From: Methylomicrobium agile | GTDB lineage: Bacteria > Pseudomonadota > Gammaproteobacteria > Methylococcales > Methylomonadaceae | Assembly (NCBI RefSeq): GCF_000733855.1 | Contig: NZ_JPOJ01000001.1 | Location: 1,550,001-1,614,000 of the forward strand | DNA: 64,000 bases | Direction: 5' to 3' | In this document: positions 25,789 to 34,791 of the stretch, piece by piece | Position numbering within the stretch: the first letter of the stretch is position 1 | Layout: every line of letters starts with the position of its first letter | Position numbers and translations under genes: made by a program | Notes under the pieces: generated by a model | The model's database searches: none | Told to the model about the DNA's origin: nothing | What the model saw: only the letters and a program-made list of their open reading frames with translations

Positions 25789-26265
25789 ATGCCGGTTGCC
25801 GATCTGCCGTTGCGCGACATTCATCTTCCGGAAGCGATCGGCTGGTGGCCGCCGGCGCCCGGCTGGTGGCTGATTCTGGTCATGATTCCGCTGCTGCTGG
25901 GCATGTGGTATTGGCTGTATAAACGGCTGACCCGGAAAACCGTGGTCAAAACCGCCCGCCAATTGCTCAAGACGCTGAAAAACGATCCGTCGCTGGACGA
26001 TCGGGCGAAAATTGCACAGTTGTCCGCGCTGTTGCGCCGGGTTGCGGTCAGCATCGATGCGCGCGCCGAAGTCGCCGGCCTGACCGGGCAGGACTGGCTG
26101 CACTATTTGGACCGTTCGCTCAAGGGCGCGCCGTTCAGCGAAGGCCCCGGCCGCGTGTTCCTCGATATGCCTTATCGAAAGGCCGCGCCGTTTGAACCGG
26201 CGGTTCGGGATGTGTTCCAACTCTGTGAAGACTGGCTCAAAGCGCAACGTAAACGCAAAAAATGA
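25789..26265 (+). CDS. DUF4381 membrane protein of the Bat operon
   Basis: The 158-residue protein has one strong transmembrane segment (WWLILVMIPLLLGMWYWLY, about residues 26–44) and a cytoplasmic helical domain. The family is DUF4381, typical between DUF58 and BatA genes. The start abuts the DUF58 stop and the end overlaps batA by 4 nt. Confidence 0.82.
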   Translation: MPVADLPLRDIHLPEAIGWWPPAPGWWLILVMIPLLLGMWYWLYKRLTRKTVVKTARQLLKTLKNDPSLDDRAKIAQLSALLRRVAVSIDARAEVAGLTGQDWLHYLDRSLKGAPFSEGPGRVFLDMPYRKAAPFEPAVRDVFQLCEDWLKAQRKRKK

Positions 26266-27242
26266 TTCATCTCGTCTGGCCCTGGCTTATTCTCGTACTG
26301 CCGCTGCCCTGGCTGATCCGCTGGCTATTGCCGCCGCTGTTGCCGGCCGAACAGGCGGCGATGAAAGTGCCGTTTCTGGAAGATTTTGCCGATGGCGGAA
26401 CGCGGGCCGTTTCGCGGCCCCGGCAATGGCCGCTGCGTCTGGCGGCTCTGGCCTGGCTGTTGCTGGTGGCCGCAGGCATGCGCCCGCAGTGGCTCGGCGA
26501 GCCGATCGAACAGACGGTCAGCGGGCGCGACCTGATGTTGGCGATCGATTTATCGGGTAGCATGGAAGAACAGGATTTCGTGATCAACAAGCAGCAGGTA
26601 GACCGGCTGACCGCGGCCAAATGGGTGGCGGGCGATTTTATCGAACGGCGGGTCGGCGACCGGATGGGCCTGATCCTGTTCGGCACGCAGGCTTACCTGC
26701 AGACGCCGCTGACCTTCGACCGCAAGACGGTCAAGACCTTGCTGCAGGAGTCCTTCATCAATATGGCGGGCGAAAATACCGCGATCGGCGATGCGATCGG
26801 CCTCGCGATCAAGCGCCTGAAAAATCAGCCCGCCAACAGCCGGGTTCTGATTCTGATGACCGACGGGGCGAATACCGCGGGCGAAGTTTCGCCGCTGAAA
26901 GCGGCGGAGCTGGCGGCCGAGCATCACTTGAAAATTTATACGATCGGGATCGGCGCGGATGAAATGATCGTGCGCAGCCTGTTCGGCGCCCGCAAGGTCA
27001 ACCCGTCGCGTGATCTGGACGAGAAAACCCTGCTCGACATTGCGCAGAAGACCGGCGGCCGTTATTTTAGGGCCCGCAACACCCGTGAGCTGGACAACAT
27101 CTATCTGCTGCTGGATCAACTGGAGCCGATCAACAAGGACAGCCAGTTTTTCCGGCCCCGGCGCGAACTGTTTTACTGGCCTTTGGGTCTCGCGCTGGCG
27201 CTGGCCGGGGCGATCGGTCTGTCGCGCTTGAGAGAATCATGA
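26262..27242 (+). CDS. batA: BatA-like VWA domain membrane protein
   Basis: The 326-residue protein has N-terminal membrane helices, a VWA domain with an intact MIDAS (LAIDLSGSMEE, later LMTDGANTAG) and a C-terminal transmembrane segment. Bat proteins in other bacteria are linked to stress or oxygen tolerance and to periplasmic or membrane complex assembly with MoxR. It overlaps its neighbours by 4 nt on both sides. Confidence 0.88.
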   Translation: MIHLVWPWLILVLPLPWLIRWLLPPLLPAEQAAMKVPFLEDFADGGTRAVSRPRQWPLRLAALAWLLLVAAGMRPQWLGEPIEQTVSGRDLMLAIDLSGSMEEQDFVINKQQVDRLTAAKWVAGDFIERRVGDRMGLILFGTQAYLQTPLTFDRKTVKTLLQESFINMAGENTAIGDAIGLAIKRLKNQPANSRVLILMTDGANTAGEVSPLKAAELAAEHHLKIYTIGIGADEMIVRSLFGARKVNPSRDLDEKTLLDIAQKTGGRYFRARNTRELDNIYLLLDQLEPINKDSQFFRPRRELFYWPLGLALALAGAIGLSRLRES

Positions 27243-29062
27243 ATTTGAGCGAATTTCATTTTATCCGGCCTTACTGGCTGCTGGCATTGGTTCCGGCGGC
27301 GTTGATCGTGTTCCTGCTGTTCAGGAACAAGCTCGGCCGGGGCAACTGGGAGGCGGTCTGCGATGCGGCGCTGTTGCCCTATCTCTTGCAGGAAAAAGCC
27401 GTAACCGCGAGCCGGAAGTCATTGGTGACGAGTGCGGTGATGGCGCTGCTGGCGATTGTTGCGCTGGCGGGCCCGACGGTTCAGCGCCTGCCGTCGCCGG
27501 TATTCAGAAACGATTCGGCCCTGGTGATCGCGCTGGATCTGTCGCGTTCGATGGATGCGGAAGACGTCAAGCCGAGCCGCCTGATCCGGGCCCGCTACAA
27601 GATCGCGGACCTGCTGCAGCGGCGCAAGGACGGCCAGACCGCGCTGCTGGTGTTCGCGGGCGATGCGTTCACGGTCACGCCGCTGACCGACGATACCGAA
27701 ACGATTGCGAGTCAGCTGGAGGCCCTGACCACCGATATCATGCCGGCGCAGGGCAGTCAGGGGGAGGCGGCGCTGAATCTGGCCGTGCGGCTGCTGCAGC
27801 AGGCTGGCCTGCCCAAAGGCGAGATTCTGTTGATCACCGACGGAGTCGAGCCCGATGCCGCGCTGGCGGCGGCGAAAAAACTGGGCAGTTATCGTTTATC
27901 GGTGCTCGGCGTAGGTACGCCCGAAGGCGCGCCGATTGCGCTGCCGAAAGGCGGTTTTTTAAAGGACGAACAAGGCGCGATCGTGGTGCCGAAGCTGCAT
28001 CCGGATGCCCTGGCCGCCCTGGCCGGCGCGGGTGGCGGCGTTTACCGGACCCTGGCGGCGGACGACAGCGATATCGAAAGCGTGTTGGCCGGAGTCGATA
28101 TGCCCGTTGCCGATGAGGCCAAGGGCCAAACCGATAACCGGCTACTGATCGATCTGTGGGACGATCTCGGCCCTTGGATCGTGCTCGCCTTGCTGCCGCT
28201 GGCCGCGTTTTCGTTCCGGAGAGGTTTGTTGTGCCTGGCGTTCGCCGTATTGCTGCCGTTGCCGGAAAACAGTTACGCGCTGGACTGGCAGGATTTGTGG
28301 CAAACCAGAAACCAGCAGGCCGCGGCAGCGTTTGCGGCGCGGCAATACGACCGCGCGGCCGACTTGTTCGAGAAGCCGGACTGGAAGGCGGCCGCGCAAT
28401 ACCGTGCAGCCAAACCCGTGGACGGCGAGTTGCCGATCCCGGACACCGCAACCGGTTTTTACAATCAGGGCAATGTGCTCGCGAAATCGGGACGCTTCGA
28501 GGAAGCGATCGCCGCCTACGACAAATCGCTGACGATCGATCCGGACAATAAAGACGCCGAATATAATAAAAAACTGGTCGAAGAAGCGATGAAGCAGCAG
28601 AAACAACAATCCCAACAGAATCGGCAGCAGAGCGACTCCAAGCAGCAGGATTCGGAAAAAGGCCAACGGCAGGATCGGCAGGAATCGGCGCAAAACCAGT
28701 CCGATGCCGGGCAGCCGTCCGAGCGAAAAGACCGAAATTCCGAACCACAAAACGGCGAGAGCCAACCCGGCAAATCCGAAGCCGGCCAGGAAAAAGATGC
28801 GGAGAAAGCCGGCGAGGAAGAAGAGCAGGCCGAAACCCGACCTTCTCAGGAAGCCTCCGCGGCGGCCAAAGATGGAGAGAAACGGGATTCGGCCGAGCGG
28901 AATGAACCATCGACGCAGGCCCAAGCCATGCAGCCTGCCGACGAGACCGCCCAGGCCAATCAGCAATGGCTGAACCGGGTTCCCGACGATCCGGGCGGCC
29001 TGTTGAAACGCAAATTCAAGTACCAGTACGGCCTGCGCCAGCAGCGCGCCGGCAGGCAGTAG
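27239..29062 (+). CDS. BatB/BatC-like VWA–TPR fusion protein
   Basis: The 607-residue protein combines N-terminal transmembrane helices, a VWA domain with MIDAS (IALDLSRSMDAED, LLITDGVEPD), further membrane spans near residues 310–350 and a TPR unit (NQGNVLAKSGRFEEAIAAYDK). A long disordered Gln/Glu/Lys-rich tail follows (about residues 450–600). BatB and BatC are separate in Bacteroides, so this is the fused form. An IS5-family element lies directly downstream, separating it from batD. Confidence 0.87.
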   Translation: MNLSEFHFIRPYWLLALVPAALIVFLLFRNKLGRGNWEAVCDAALLPYLLQEKAVTASRKSLVTSAVMALLAIVALAGPTVQRLPSPVFRNDSALVIALDLSRSMDAEDVKPSRLIRARYKIADLLQRRKDGQTALLVFAGDAFTVTPLTDDTETIASQLEALTTDIMPAQGSQGEAALNLAVRLLQQAGLPKGEILLITDGVEPDAALAAAKKLGSYRLSVLGVGTPEGAPIALPKGGFLKDEQGAIVVPKLHPDALAALAGAGGGVYRTLAADDSDIESVLAGVDMPVADEAKGQTDNRLLIDLWDDLGPWIVLALLPLAAFSFRRGLLCLAFAVLLPLPENSYALDWQDLWQTRNQQAAAAFAARQYDRAADLFEKPDWKAAAQYRAAKPVDGELPIPDTATGFYNQGNVLAKSGRFEEAIAAYDKSLTIDPDNKDAEYNKKLVEEAMKQQKQQSQQNRQQSDSKQQDSEKGQRQDRQESAQNQSDAGQPSERKDRNSEPQNGESQPGKSEAGQEKDAEKAGEEEEQAETRPSQEASAAAKDGEKRDSAERNEPSTQAQAMQPADETAQANQQWLNRVPDDPGGLLKRKFKYQYGLRQQRAGRQ

Positions 29063-29092
29063 CGATAAAAACGATGCCGATCACTTTACATA

Positions 29093-29921
29093 GTGTCGTC
29101 ACAAGGTTATGAGATAATCACGCTACTACACTATTTTGAAGGGAGCAGTTGATGAAATCAGCACATCGTCGACACGATATATCGGATCGAGTCTGGCAAT
29201 TATTGGAACCCCGTTTGCCTGGACGTGAAGGCGCCTGGGGCGGTAAAGCCCGCGATAACCGATTGTTTATCAATGCTGTTTTTTGGATTTTACGCACCGG
29301 CGCACCGTGGCGCGACTTGCCGCCAGACTATGGCGATTGGAAAAATACCCATCGCCGGTTTTGTCGCTGGCGAGATAAAGGCATTTGGGAGTCGCTGCTG
29401 GAACAACGGGTGACTGAGCCCGATTATGAATGGCTGATGATTGATGCCAGCCATATCAAAGTGCATCCGCATGCGGCCGGAGCCAAAGGGGGTAACCAGG
29501 ACATGGCGATCACAAAAGGGGGCTCAACAGTAAGATACATCTGGCCGTGGATGCGCATGGTATGCCGCTCAGAGTCGTTATTACAGCAGGTACCACTGCT
29601 GATTGCACACAGGCTTCAACCTTGATCGATGGCTTGGATGCCGGGCATCTGCTAGCAGATAGAGGTTACGATACCGATGCTATTGTTGATAAGGCTGCCG
29701 CACAGCAGATGAACGTCGTCATCCCGCCCAAGAAGAATCGCATTCAGCCACGGGGTTATGACAAGGCTCTATACCGTCTTCGCCATTTAGTGGAAAACGC
29801 CTTTTTGCACTTGAAACGATGGAGAGGGATTGCCACTCGATATGCCAAAAACACTGATTCATTCTTGGCCGCCGTGCAGATTCGCTGCATGGCTCTTTGG
29901 GCTGCTATCTTATGACGACGC
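29093..29921 (+). mobile_element. IS5-family insertion sequence between the VWA–TPR gene and batD
   Basis: The ends carry imperfect 13-bp inverted repeats (GTGTCGTCACAAG at 29093–29105 and, reverse-complemented, GCGTCGTCATAAG at 29909–29921; 11 of 13 match). Both ends are flanked by TA. At about 830 bp with a two-frame transposase it fits the IS427-like group. It is inserted in the bat operon without breaking a coding sequence. The exact boundaries are my estimate. Confidence 0.75.
29149..29915 (+). CDS. IS5-family transposase encoded in two frames
   Basis: The first frame (29149–29625) carries the DUF4096-type N-terminus (HDISDRVWQLLEPRLPG… WRDLPPDYGDW) and the first catalytic Asp in LMIDASHIKVH. 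The second frame (to 29915) carries LADRGYDTD and the DDE Glu in RHLVENAFLHLKRWRG. The switch is at AAAAGGGGG (29516–29524): a –1 shift gives GLNSKIHLAVDAHGMPL, the conserved continuation. Programmed –1 frameshifting is common in this IS group, so the transposase is probably functional rather than broken. Confidence 0.78.
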
Positions 29922-29951
29922 TATATAGTCAGACGCAGAGGAATTCCGTCC

Positions 29952-31646
29952 ATGGATAAAAAAATCAAGCGAAGCTGGACAGTCCTGTGGCTGTTATTAT
30001 GGCAGGCGCTGACCATCGAGGCGGCGGTCGCGGCCACTATCCAGGCGACTTTCGACCGCAATCCGGTCAATATCGACGAGTCGTTTCAGCTCATCTTCAA
30101 CGCCGATGCCGCGCCGGACGGCGAACCCGATTTCAGCCCGCTCGAAGAGAATTTCGAGGTGCTCTCGCAGAGCAGCAGCAACAGCGTCTCTTTGATCAAC
30201 GGGAAGATGACCCGAAGCATACGCTGGACTTTGACGGTGATGGCCAAGCATCCGGGACGTCTGGAGGTACCGCCGGTCAGTTTCGGAAAGGACGCGAGCG
30301 AGCCGACTGTGCTGGTAGTAAACGGACATTCCGCGAACGGCAATTCGAGCAACGAAGAAGACATTTTTATCGAGGTCGAGGCGACGCCGGAAAATCCCTA
30401 TGTGCAGGCGCAGATTCTGTACACGGTAAGGATATATACAAAGGTCGAGATTGCGCGGGCGACGATCGACGAGCCGGAGCAGGCCGATGCATTGATCGAG
30501 AAACTGGGTGACGACAAAAATTTTCAGACTCAAGTGGAAGGCGTCGATTATATGGTCACCGAACGCCGCTATGCGATTTTTCCGCAAAAAAGCGGGATGA
30601 TCACGATTCCGCCGCTCGTGCTGACCGCGGAAGTGATGACCCATGCGCGGTCGGCTTTCAACGGGTTTTTCGGTTCGAGTCTCACCCGGACCCAGCGCGT
30701 TTCTTCGAAGGCGGTCAGTCTGATGGTCAAACCGGCGCCCTCCTCCTTTACCGGCCAGCATTGGCTGGCCGCCGAGCAACTGGAGCTGAAGGAAGAGTGG
30801 TCCGGCGATGCGCGCAGGATGAAAGTCGGCGAGCCTTTGACCCGCACGCTGACGCTGTGGGCAAAAGGCAGTACGGTCGGACAATTGCCTGAACTGCATC
30901 ATTCCGCTCCGGAAGAGGCGGTCAAATCCTACCCGGATCAACCGGTGCTACAGGAAGAAAAAAATGCCGACGGCTTGACGGCCAGACGCCAGGAAAAGAT
31001 CGCGCTGATTCCGTCGAAGGCCGGGTCTTTCAAGCTGCCTGGGATCGAAATTCCCTGGTTCAATACGCGGACTCGGCAAATGGAAATTGCGAAGATTCCG
31101 GAAACCGCGATCGAAGTGGCCGCTGCGGCTTCCGCGCTTCCCGGAACCGAAGCGCGGCCCTTGCCGGCTGCGCCGGAAGCCGTGCGGACGCCCGTGGCGA
31201 TCGAAAGCCGGACGGCCGCGCAGAACATCTGGATCTGGGTTTCCGCCGGGCTGGCGGCCGGGTGGCTTGCGACGCTGGCCTTTTTTCTGGTACGTCGTCG
31301 TCCCCGGACCGAGGCGGGTAAGGATGAACAGCCGGCGGCCGAGACTTTAAACGAATACCGCAAAAACCTGAAAAAAGCCTGTGCGGATAACGCTGCTTCA
31401 GCAGCCAAAAACGCGCTGCTGGCGTGGGGGCGGCAGAAACTTGATGCGAACAGTCTGGGTGAAGTTGCCGCTTTTTGCGATGCGCGGCTCAGGGATGAAA
31501 TTCTGGCGTTGAATAAAGCGCTGTACAGCCGGGAAGCGGAGCCGTGGCAGGGTAAGAAACTGTATCAGGCCTTTACCGAAAACCAGGCGCGGGAACAGTG
31601 GACGAAGGCCGGGCACGAGGCCCTGGAGCCGCTGTTCCGTCTATAA
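29952..31646 (+). CDS. batD: BatD-like membrane protein
   Basis: The 564-residue protein has a signal peptide (TVLWLLLWQALTIEAAVAA), several Ig-like periplasmic beta-domains (ATFDRNPVNIDESFQL…) and one C-terminal transmembrane helix (WIWVSAGLAAGWLATLAFFLV) followed by a cytoplasmic tail. This is the BatD architecture. It completes the moxR–bat operon. Its separation by an IS element may have altered its expression. Its end overlaps convergent nudE by 6 bp. Confidence 0.85.
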   Translation: MDKKIKRSWTVLWLLLWQALTIEAAVAATIQATFDRNPVNIDESFQLIFNADAAPDGEPDFSPLEENFEVLSQSSSNSVSLINGKMTRSIRWTLTVMAKHPGRLEVPPVSFGKDASEPTVLVVNGHSANGNSSNEEDIFIEVEATPENPYVQAQILYTVRIYTKVEIARATIDEPEQADALIEKLGDDKNFQTQVEGVDYMVTERRYAIFPQKSGMITIPPLVLTAEVMTHARSAFNGFFGSSLTRTQRVSSKAVSLMVKPAPSSFTGQHWLAAEQLELKEEWSGDARRMKVGEPLTRTLTLWAKGSTVGQLPELHHSAPEEAVKSYPDQPVLQEEKNADGLTARRQEKIALIPSKAGSFKLPGIEIPWFNTRTRQMEIAKIPETAIEVAAAASALPGTEARPLPAAPEAVRTPVAIESRTAAQNIWIWVSAGLAAGWLATLAFFLVRRRPRTEAGKDEQPAAETLNEYRKNLKKACADNAASAAKNALLAWGRQKLDANSLGEVAAFCDARLRDEILALNKALYSREAEPWQGKKLYQAFTENQAREQWTKAGHEALEPLFRL

Positions 31647-32195
31647 GACGCGCGCTTTCAAATATTCGAGCGCCATGAACAGCGCCGCGATCGAACGCGC
31701 TTCGGTGCATTCGCCGGTCGCGAGCAGGGCGTTGATTTCGGAGAGTTTCCAGGGTACCACTTCCAGTTCTTCGGGCTCGTCCCCCGGCAGTTTTTCTTCG
31801 TAGAGATCTTCGGCCAGGATGATCTCGGTCATGTGCTCCAGATAGGACGGTGCGAGTGAAAACGAACTCAGATGATGCAGCCGGTGCGCGCCGAAACCGA
31901 CTTCTTCCTTCAGTTCCCGATTCGCGGCTTCGAGAAACGATTCGCCGGGATCGGTCTTGCCTTTCGGCAGCCCCAGCTCGTAGCGGTGCACGCCAGCCGA
32001 ATATTCCCGAACCAGCAGCACGGTGTCGTCGTCGAGCATCGGCACGATCAATACCGCGCCGCCCGGCCTGCCCCGGGTCAGCCGTTCGAAACTGCGCTGC
32101 ACGCCGTTGCTGAATCGGATCTCGATCGCTTCGATATGGAACAGGCGGCTTTGCGCGACGGTGGTCTTGTTCAGGATGGTTGGTTTGTCGGCCAC
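31641..32195 (-). CDS. nudE: ADP compounds hydrolase NudE
   Basis: The 184-residue Nudix hydrolase has a complete Nudix box (GKTDPGESFLEAANREL followed by KEEVGFG). It has NudE-type flanking segments (YELGLPKGKTD, SLAPSYLEHM). NudE hydrolyses ADP-ribose, Ap3A and NADH, clearing reactive nucleotides. It is divergent from yrfG, the same association as in E. coli. Confidence 0.9.
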   Translation of the reverse strand: MADKPTILNKTTVAQSRLFHIEAIEIRFSNGVQRSFERLTRGRPGGAVLIVPMLDDDTVLLVREYSAGVHRYELGLPKGKTDPGESFLEAANRELKEEVGFGAHRLHHLSSFSLAPSYLEHMTEIILAEDLYEEKLPGDEPEELEVVPWKLSEINALLATGECTEARSIAALFMALEYLKARVL

Positions 32196-32242
32196 GGTGT
32201 TATGATTTTGAATCGGAGATTTTTCATTGTACCGCGCCTATT

Positions 32243-32899
32243 ATGATCGATTGGAACAAAATTGACACCGTTTTGCTGGACATGGACGGCACTTTGCTGG
32301 ATTTGAATTTCGACAATCATTTCTGGAAGGAATTCGTGCCGCTGAACTATGCTGAAAAGAACGGCCTGACGCTCGAAGAGGCCAAGGAGCGGCTGATACC
32401 GCTGTTCAAAAGCATGGAAGGCAAACTGGAATGGTATTGCCTGGATTACTGGAGCCGGGCGTTGGAACTGGACATCGCGGGGCTCAAAGCCGAAATCGCC
32501 GGCCTGATCGGCGTGCTGCCGCATGTGGCCGAATTTCTCGAAGCGGTCAGGCGCACGCCGCGAAAAGTGCTGTTGGTCACGAATGCGCATCCCGGCAGCC
32601 TCGGGCTCAAGATGGAAAAGACCTGCCTGCACGCCTTCTTCGACGAAATCGTCAGTTCGCACGCCTCGGGCAGGCCGAAGGAGCATCCCGGGTTTTGGGA
32701 TTGGCTGAGCCGGTACCACCCTTTCGATAAGCGCCGCACGTTGCTGATCGACGACAGCCTGGCGGTGTTGAATTCAGCCCGGACATTCGGAATCGAACAT
32801 TTGCTTTCGGTCAGCCGGCCCGATTCCCGGCAGCCGAAAAAAGTGATTATCGATTACCGGGCTATCGAGGATTTTCGGGAGCTGATGCTGGGGCTTTAG
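32243..32899 (+). CDS. yrfG: HAD-family GMP/IMP nucleotidase YrfG
   Basis: The 218-residue haloacid dehalogenase phosphatase has the nucleophile motif LLDMDGTLLDL, motif II VTNAHPGS, the Lys in GRPKEHPG and motif IV LLIDDSLAVL. The ATG at 32243 begins MIDWNKIDTV as in YrfG. YrfG dephosphorylates purine mononucleotides (GMP, IMP). Its 3' end overlaps convergent rhlB by 38 bp. Confidence 0.87.
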   Translation: MIDWNKIDTVLLDMDGTLLDLNFDNHFWKEFVPLNYAEKNGLTLEEAKERLIPLFKSMEGKLEWYCLDYWSRALELDIAGLKAEIAGLIGVLPHVAEFLEAVRRTPRKVLLVTNAHPGSLGLKMEKTCLHAFFDEIVSSHASGRPKEHPGFWDWLSRYHPFDKRRTLLIDDSLAVLNSARTFGIEHLLSVSRPDSRQPKKVIIDYRAIEDFRELMLGL

Positions 32900-34166
32900 G
32901 CGGCCGGGGCTTGCCGTTTCTCTGGCGCCGGTGCGGTTTGTCGCCCTGCGGCGGACGCGGTTTCCTTTCCGGCAGGATCACGTCCTGCGCCAGGAGTTCC
33001 TGCGTGACCGCCTGGACCGGCACCTTTTCCCCGATGTACGCTTCGATGTCCGGCATCGAATAGGCGTATTCCTCGCAGATGAAGCTGATCGCTTCGCCCG
33101 AGGCCCCGAAACGGGCGGTGCGGCCGATCCGGTGCACATAGTCTTCCACATCCTGCGGCAGGTCGTAGTTGATTACGTGCGAAACGTCCGGAATATGCAG
33201 GCCGCGCGCCGCGACGTCGGTGGCGATCAGCAGGCTGACATTGTTTTCCTGAAAGTCGTTCAACAGCCGCTGGCGCTTTTCCTGCGGTACGTCGCCGCTC
33301 AAGGCCGCCGTTTTGAAGCCGTTCGCGGTCAGGGTGTCGTCCAGCAGCTCCGCGCAACGCTTGGTATTGACAAAGATGATGCTGCGCTGCGGCTGGTATT
33401 GTTGCAGGATACCGATCAAAAGCGGTATTTTTTGCTCGTTCGAAGGGCAGAACGCAGTCTGTTTGATCGATCGGGAGGTGACCGTTTCGGTTTCGATCTT
33501 GATCAGCACCGGGTTGTTCATGTGCTCGTAAGCCAGCTCGGTGACCTTGTACGACAGGGTCGCCGAAAACAGCATGTTCAGGCGCTGGTCGCGCGGCGGC
33601 ATGCGCCGGAGCAGGTAGCGGATGTCCTTGATGAAACCCAGGTCGAACATCCGGTCCGCTTCGTCGAGCACACTGGCCTGGATGTGGTCGAGGCTGAAAG
33701 CCTGCTGTTTGTAGAAATCGATGATCCGCCCCGGCGTGCCGATGATCACGTCGACGTTCGATTTGATCTTGTCGAGCTGCTTTTGGTAGTCGGTGCCGCC
33801 GTAGATCAACGCGAACTTCAGGGGCAGATGCTCGCTCAACAGCAGCGCATCCTTGTGAATCTGGATGGCGAGTTCCCGGGTCGGCGCCAGAATCAGCGCG
33901 CGAGGGTTTTTGATCGGCTGATTGGCGGCTTCCTTGGCTTCCGTATCGTTCAACAGCCGCTGGAAGGTCGCGAGCAGGAACGTCGCGGTTTTGCCGGTTC
34001 CCGTTTGCGCCTGGCCCGCAATGTCGCGGTCCCTGAGCAGCAGCGGCAGCGCCCGGTCCTGGATCGGCGTGCAGCATTTGAAGCCTGCGCTGTCCAGGCT
34101 GTTGAGGATCGAATCGGATAATTCGAGGTTGGAAAATCGGGTTTCGGTCAGATGTGTTTTACTCAT
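32862..34166 (-). CDS. rhlB: DEAD-box RNA helicase RhlB
   Basis: The 434-residue helicase has the Q motif (GFKCCTPIQ), AQTGTGKTATFL, PTRELAIQ, DEAD variant VLDEADRMFDLGF, SAT, and VI HRIGRTARFG. A basic Pro/Arg-rich tail follows. Divergence from trxA with rho next matches the E. coli rhlB–trxA–rho locus, supporting RhlB (RNA degradosome helicase) over other DEAD-box paralogues. Confidence 0.9.
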   Translation of the reverse strand: MSKTHLTETRFSNLELSDSILNSLDSAGFKCCTPIQDRALPLLLRDRDIAGQAQTGTGKTATFLLATFQRLLNDTEAKEAANQPIKNPRALILAPTRELAIQIHKDALLLSEHLPLKFALIYGGTDYQKQLDKIKSNVDVIIGTPGRIIDFYKQQAFSLDHIQASVLDEADRMFDLGFIKDIRYLLRRMPPRDQRLNMLFSATLSYKVTELAYEHMNNPVLIKIETETVTSRSIKQTAFCPSNEQKIPLLIGILQQYQPQRSIIFVNTKRCAELLDDTLTANGFKTAALSGDVPQEKRQRLLNDFQENNVSLLIATDVAARGLHIPDVSHVINYDLPQDVEDYVHRIGRTARFGASGEAISFICEEYAYSMPDIEAYIGEKVPVQAVTQELLAQDVILPERKPRPPQGDKPHRRQRNGKPRPPKAPASAPENPR

Positions 34167-34221
34167 ATCCTAATAGGATAACGTAAAAATCGGATCGGCT
34201 GAACCCGGAGCTAGAAATTGA

Positions 34222-34250
34222 TTGACTCCGGCAGTCTTCCCTCCTATAGT
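34222..34250 (+). promoter_or_regulatory. Sigma-70 type promoter for trxA
   Basis: TTGACT (34222–34227), a 17-nt spacer and TATAGT (34245–34250) form a good sigma-70 promoter about 30 nt before the trxA start codon. Confidence 0.65.
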
Positions 34251-34279
34251 TGAATTTTTTTTATTGTTGGAGAAATAGC

Positions 34280-34606
34280 GTGAGCGACTCAGTCCTTCAT
34301 GTAAGCGATAGCGAATTTAACGAAAAGGTTATCAAGGCTAAAGGGCCTGTATTGGTGGATTACTGGGCTGAATGGTGCGGACCTTGCAAAATGATCGCCC
34401 CGGTTCTCGATGAAATCGCGGCCGACTTTGTGGGTAAATTGACGGTCGTGAAGATCAATATCGACGAAAATCCGAAAACCCCTCAGCACTACGGCGTGCG
34501 CGGCATTCCAACTCTGATGCTGTTCAAGGACGGCGAAGTCGAGGCCACCAAAGTCGGCGCCTTGACCAAATCGCAGCTAACCGCTTTCCTCAATAGCAAT
34601 ATTTGA
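34280..34606 (+). CDS. trxA: Thioredoxin 1
   Basis: The 108-residue thioredoxin has the WCGPCK active site in [19 protein letters not shown], cis-Pro in [11 protein letters not shown] and a family-typical length. GTG at 34280 is the start (MSDSVLHV…), with GGAGA 9 nt upstream. It reduces protein disulfides in the cytoplasm. Confidence 0.94.
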   Translation: MSDSVLHVSDSEFNEKVIKAKGPVLVDYWAEWCGPCKMIAPVLDEIAADFVGKLTVVKINIDENPKTPQHYGVRGIPTLMLFKDGEVEATKVGALTKSQLTAFLNSNI

Positions 34607-34629
34607 GCGATTCTTTCGATTCGCTCCGT

Positions 34630-34655
34630 CCCGTCACTGGACGGGCTCCTTTTAT
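34630..34655 (+). terminator. Weak terminator-like hairpin after trxA
   Basis: CCCGTC-ACTG-GACGGG (34630–34645) is followed by CTCCTTTTA. The short T-tract makes strong termination doubtful. Confidence 0.45.
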
Positions 34656-34670
34656 TGCGTTATACTTACG

Positions 34671-34699
34671 GAGTGCGCTGATTCCAGCGCGCTTCACTC
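34671..34699 (+). promoter_or_regulatory. Hairpin in the rho leader
   Basis: GAGTG…CGCTG and CAGCG…CACTC form an imperfect stem in the 185-nt trxA–rho gap. rho genes are commonly autoregulated by attenuation in their leader, and this stem could take part; that role is inferred. Confidence 0.35.
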
Positions 34700-34791
34700 T
34701 ATTCGTCCGATAATCTGCATCCCTGAATTCTAATCCTATTGTAAGCACGTGTGGCCTAGCGCCGCAGTCGCTTTGTCGAGCCCTCCTTTAT

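Noticed and set aside
23830-26247. 805-residue open frame antisense to moxR–DUF58–DUF4381
   Set aside because: It is the high-GC mirror of real genes with clear domains; the translation is His/Arg/Gln-rich without domain features.
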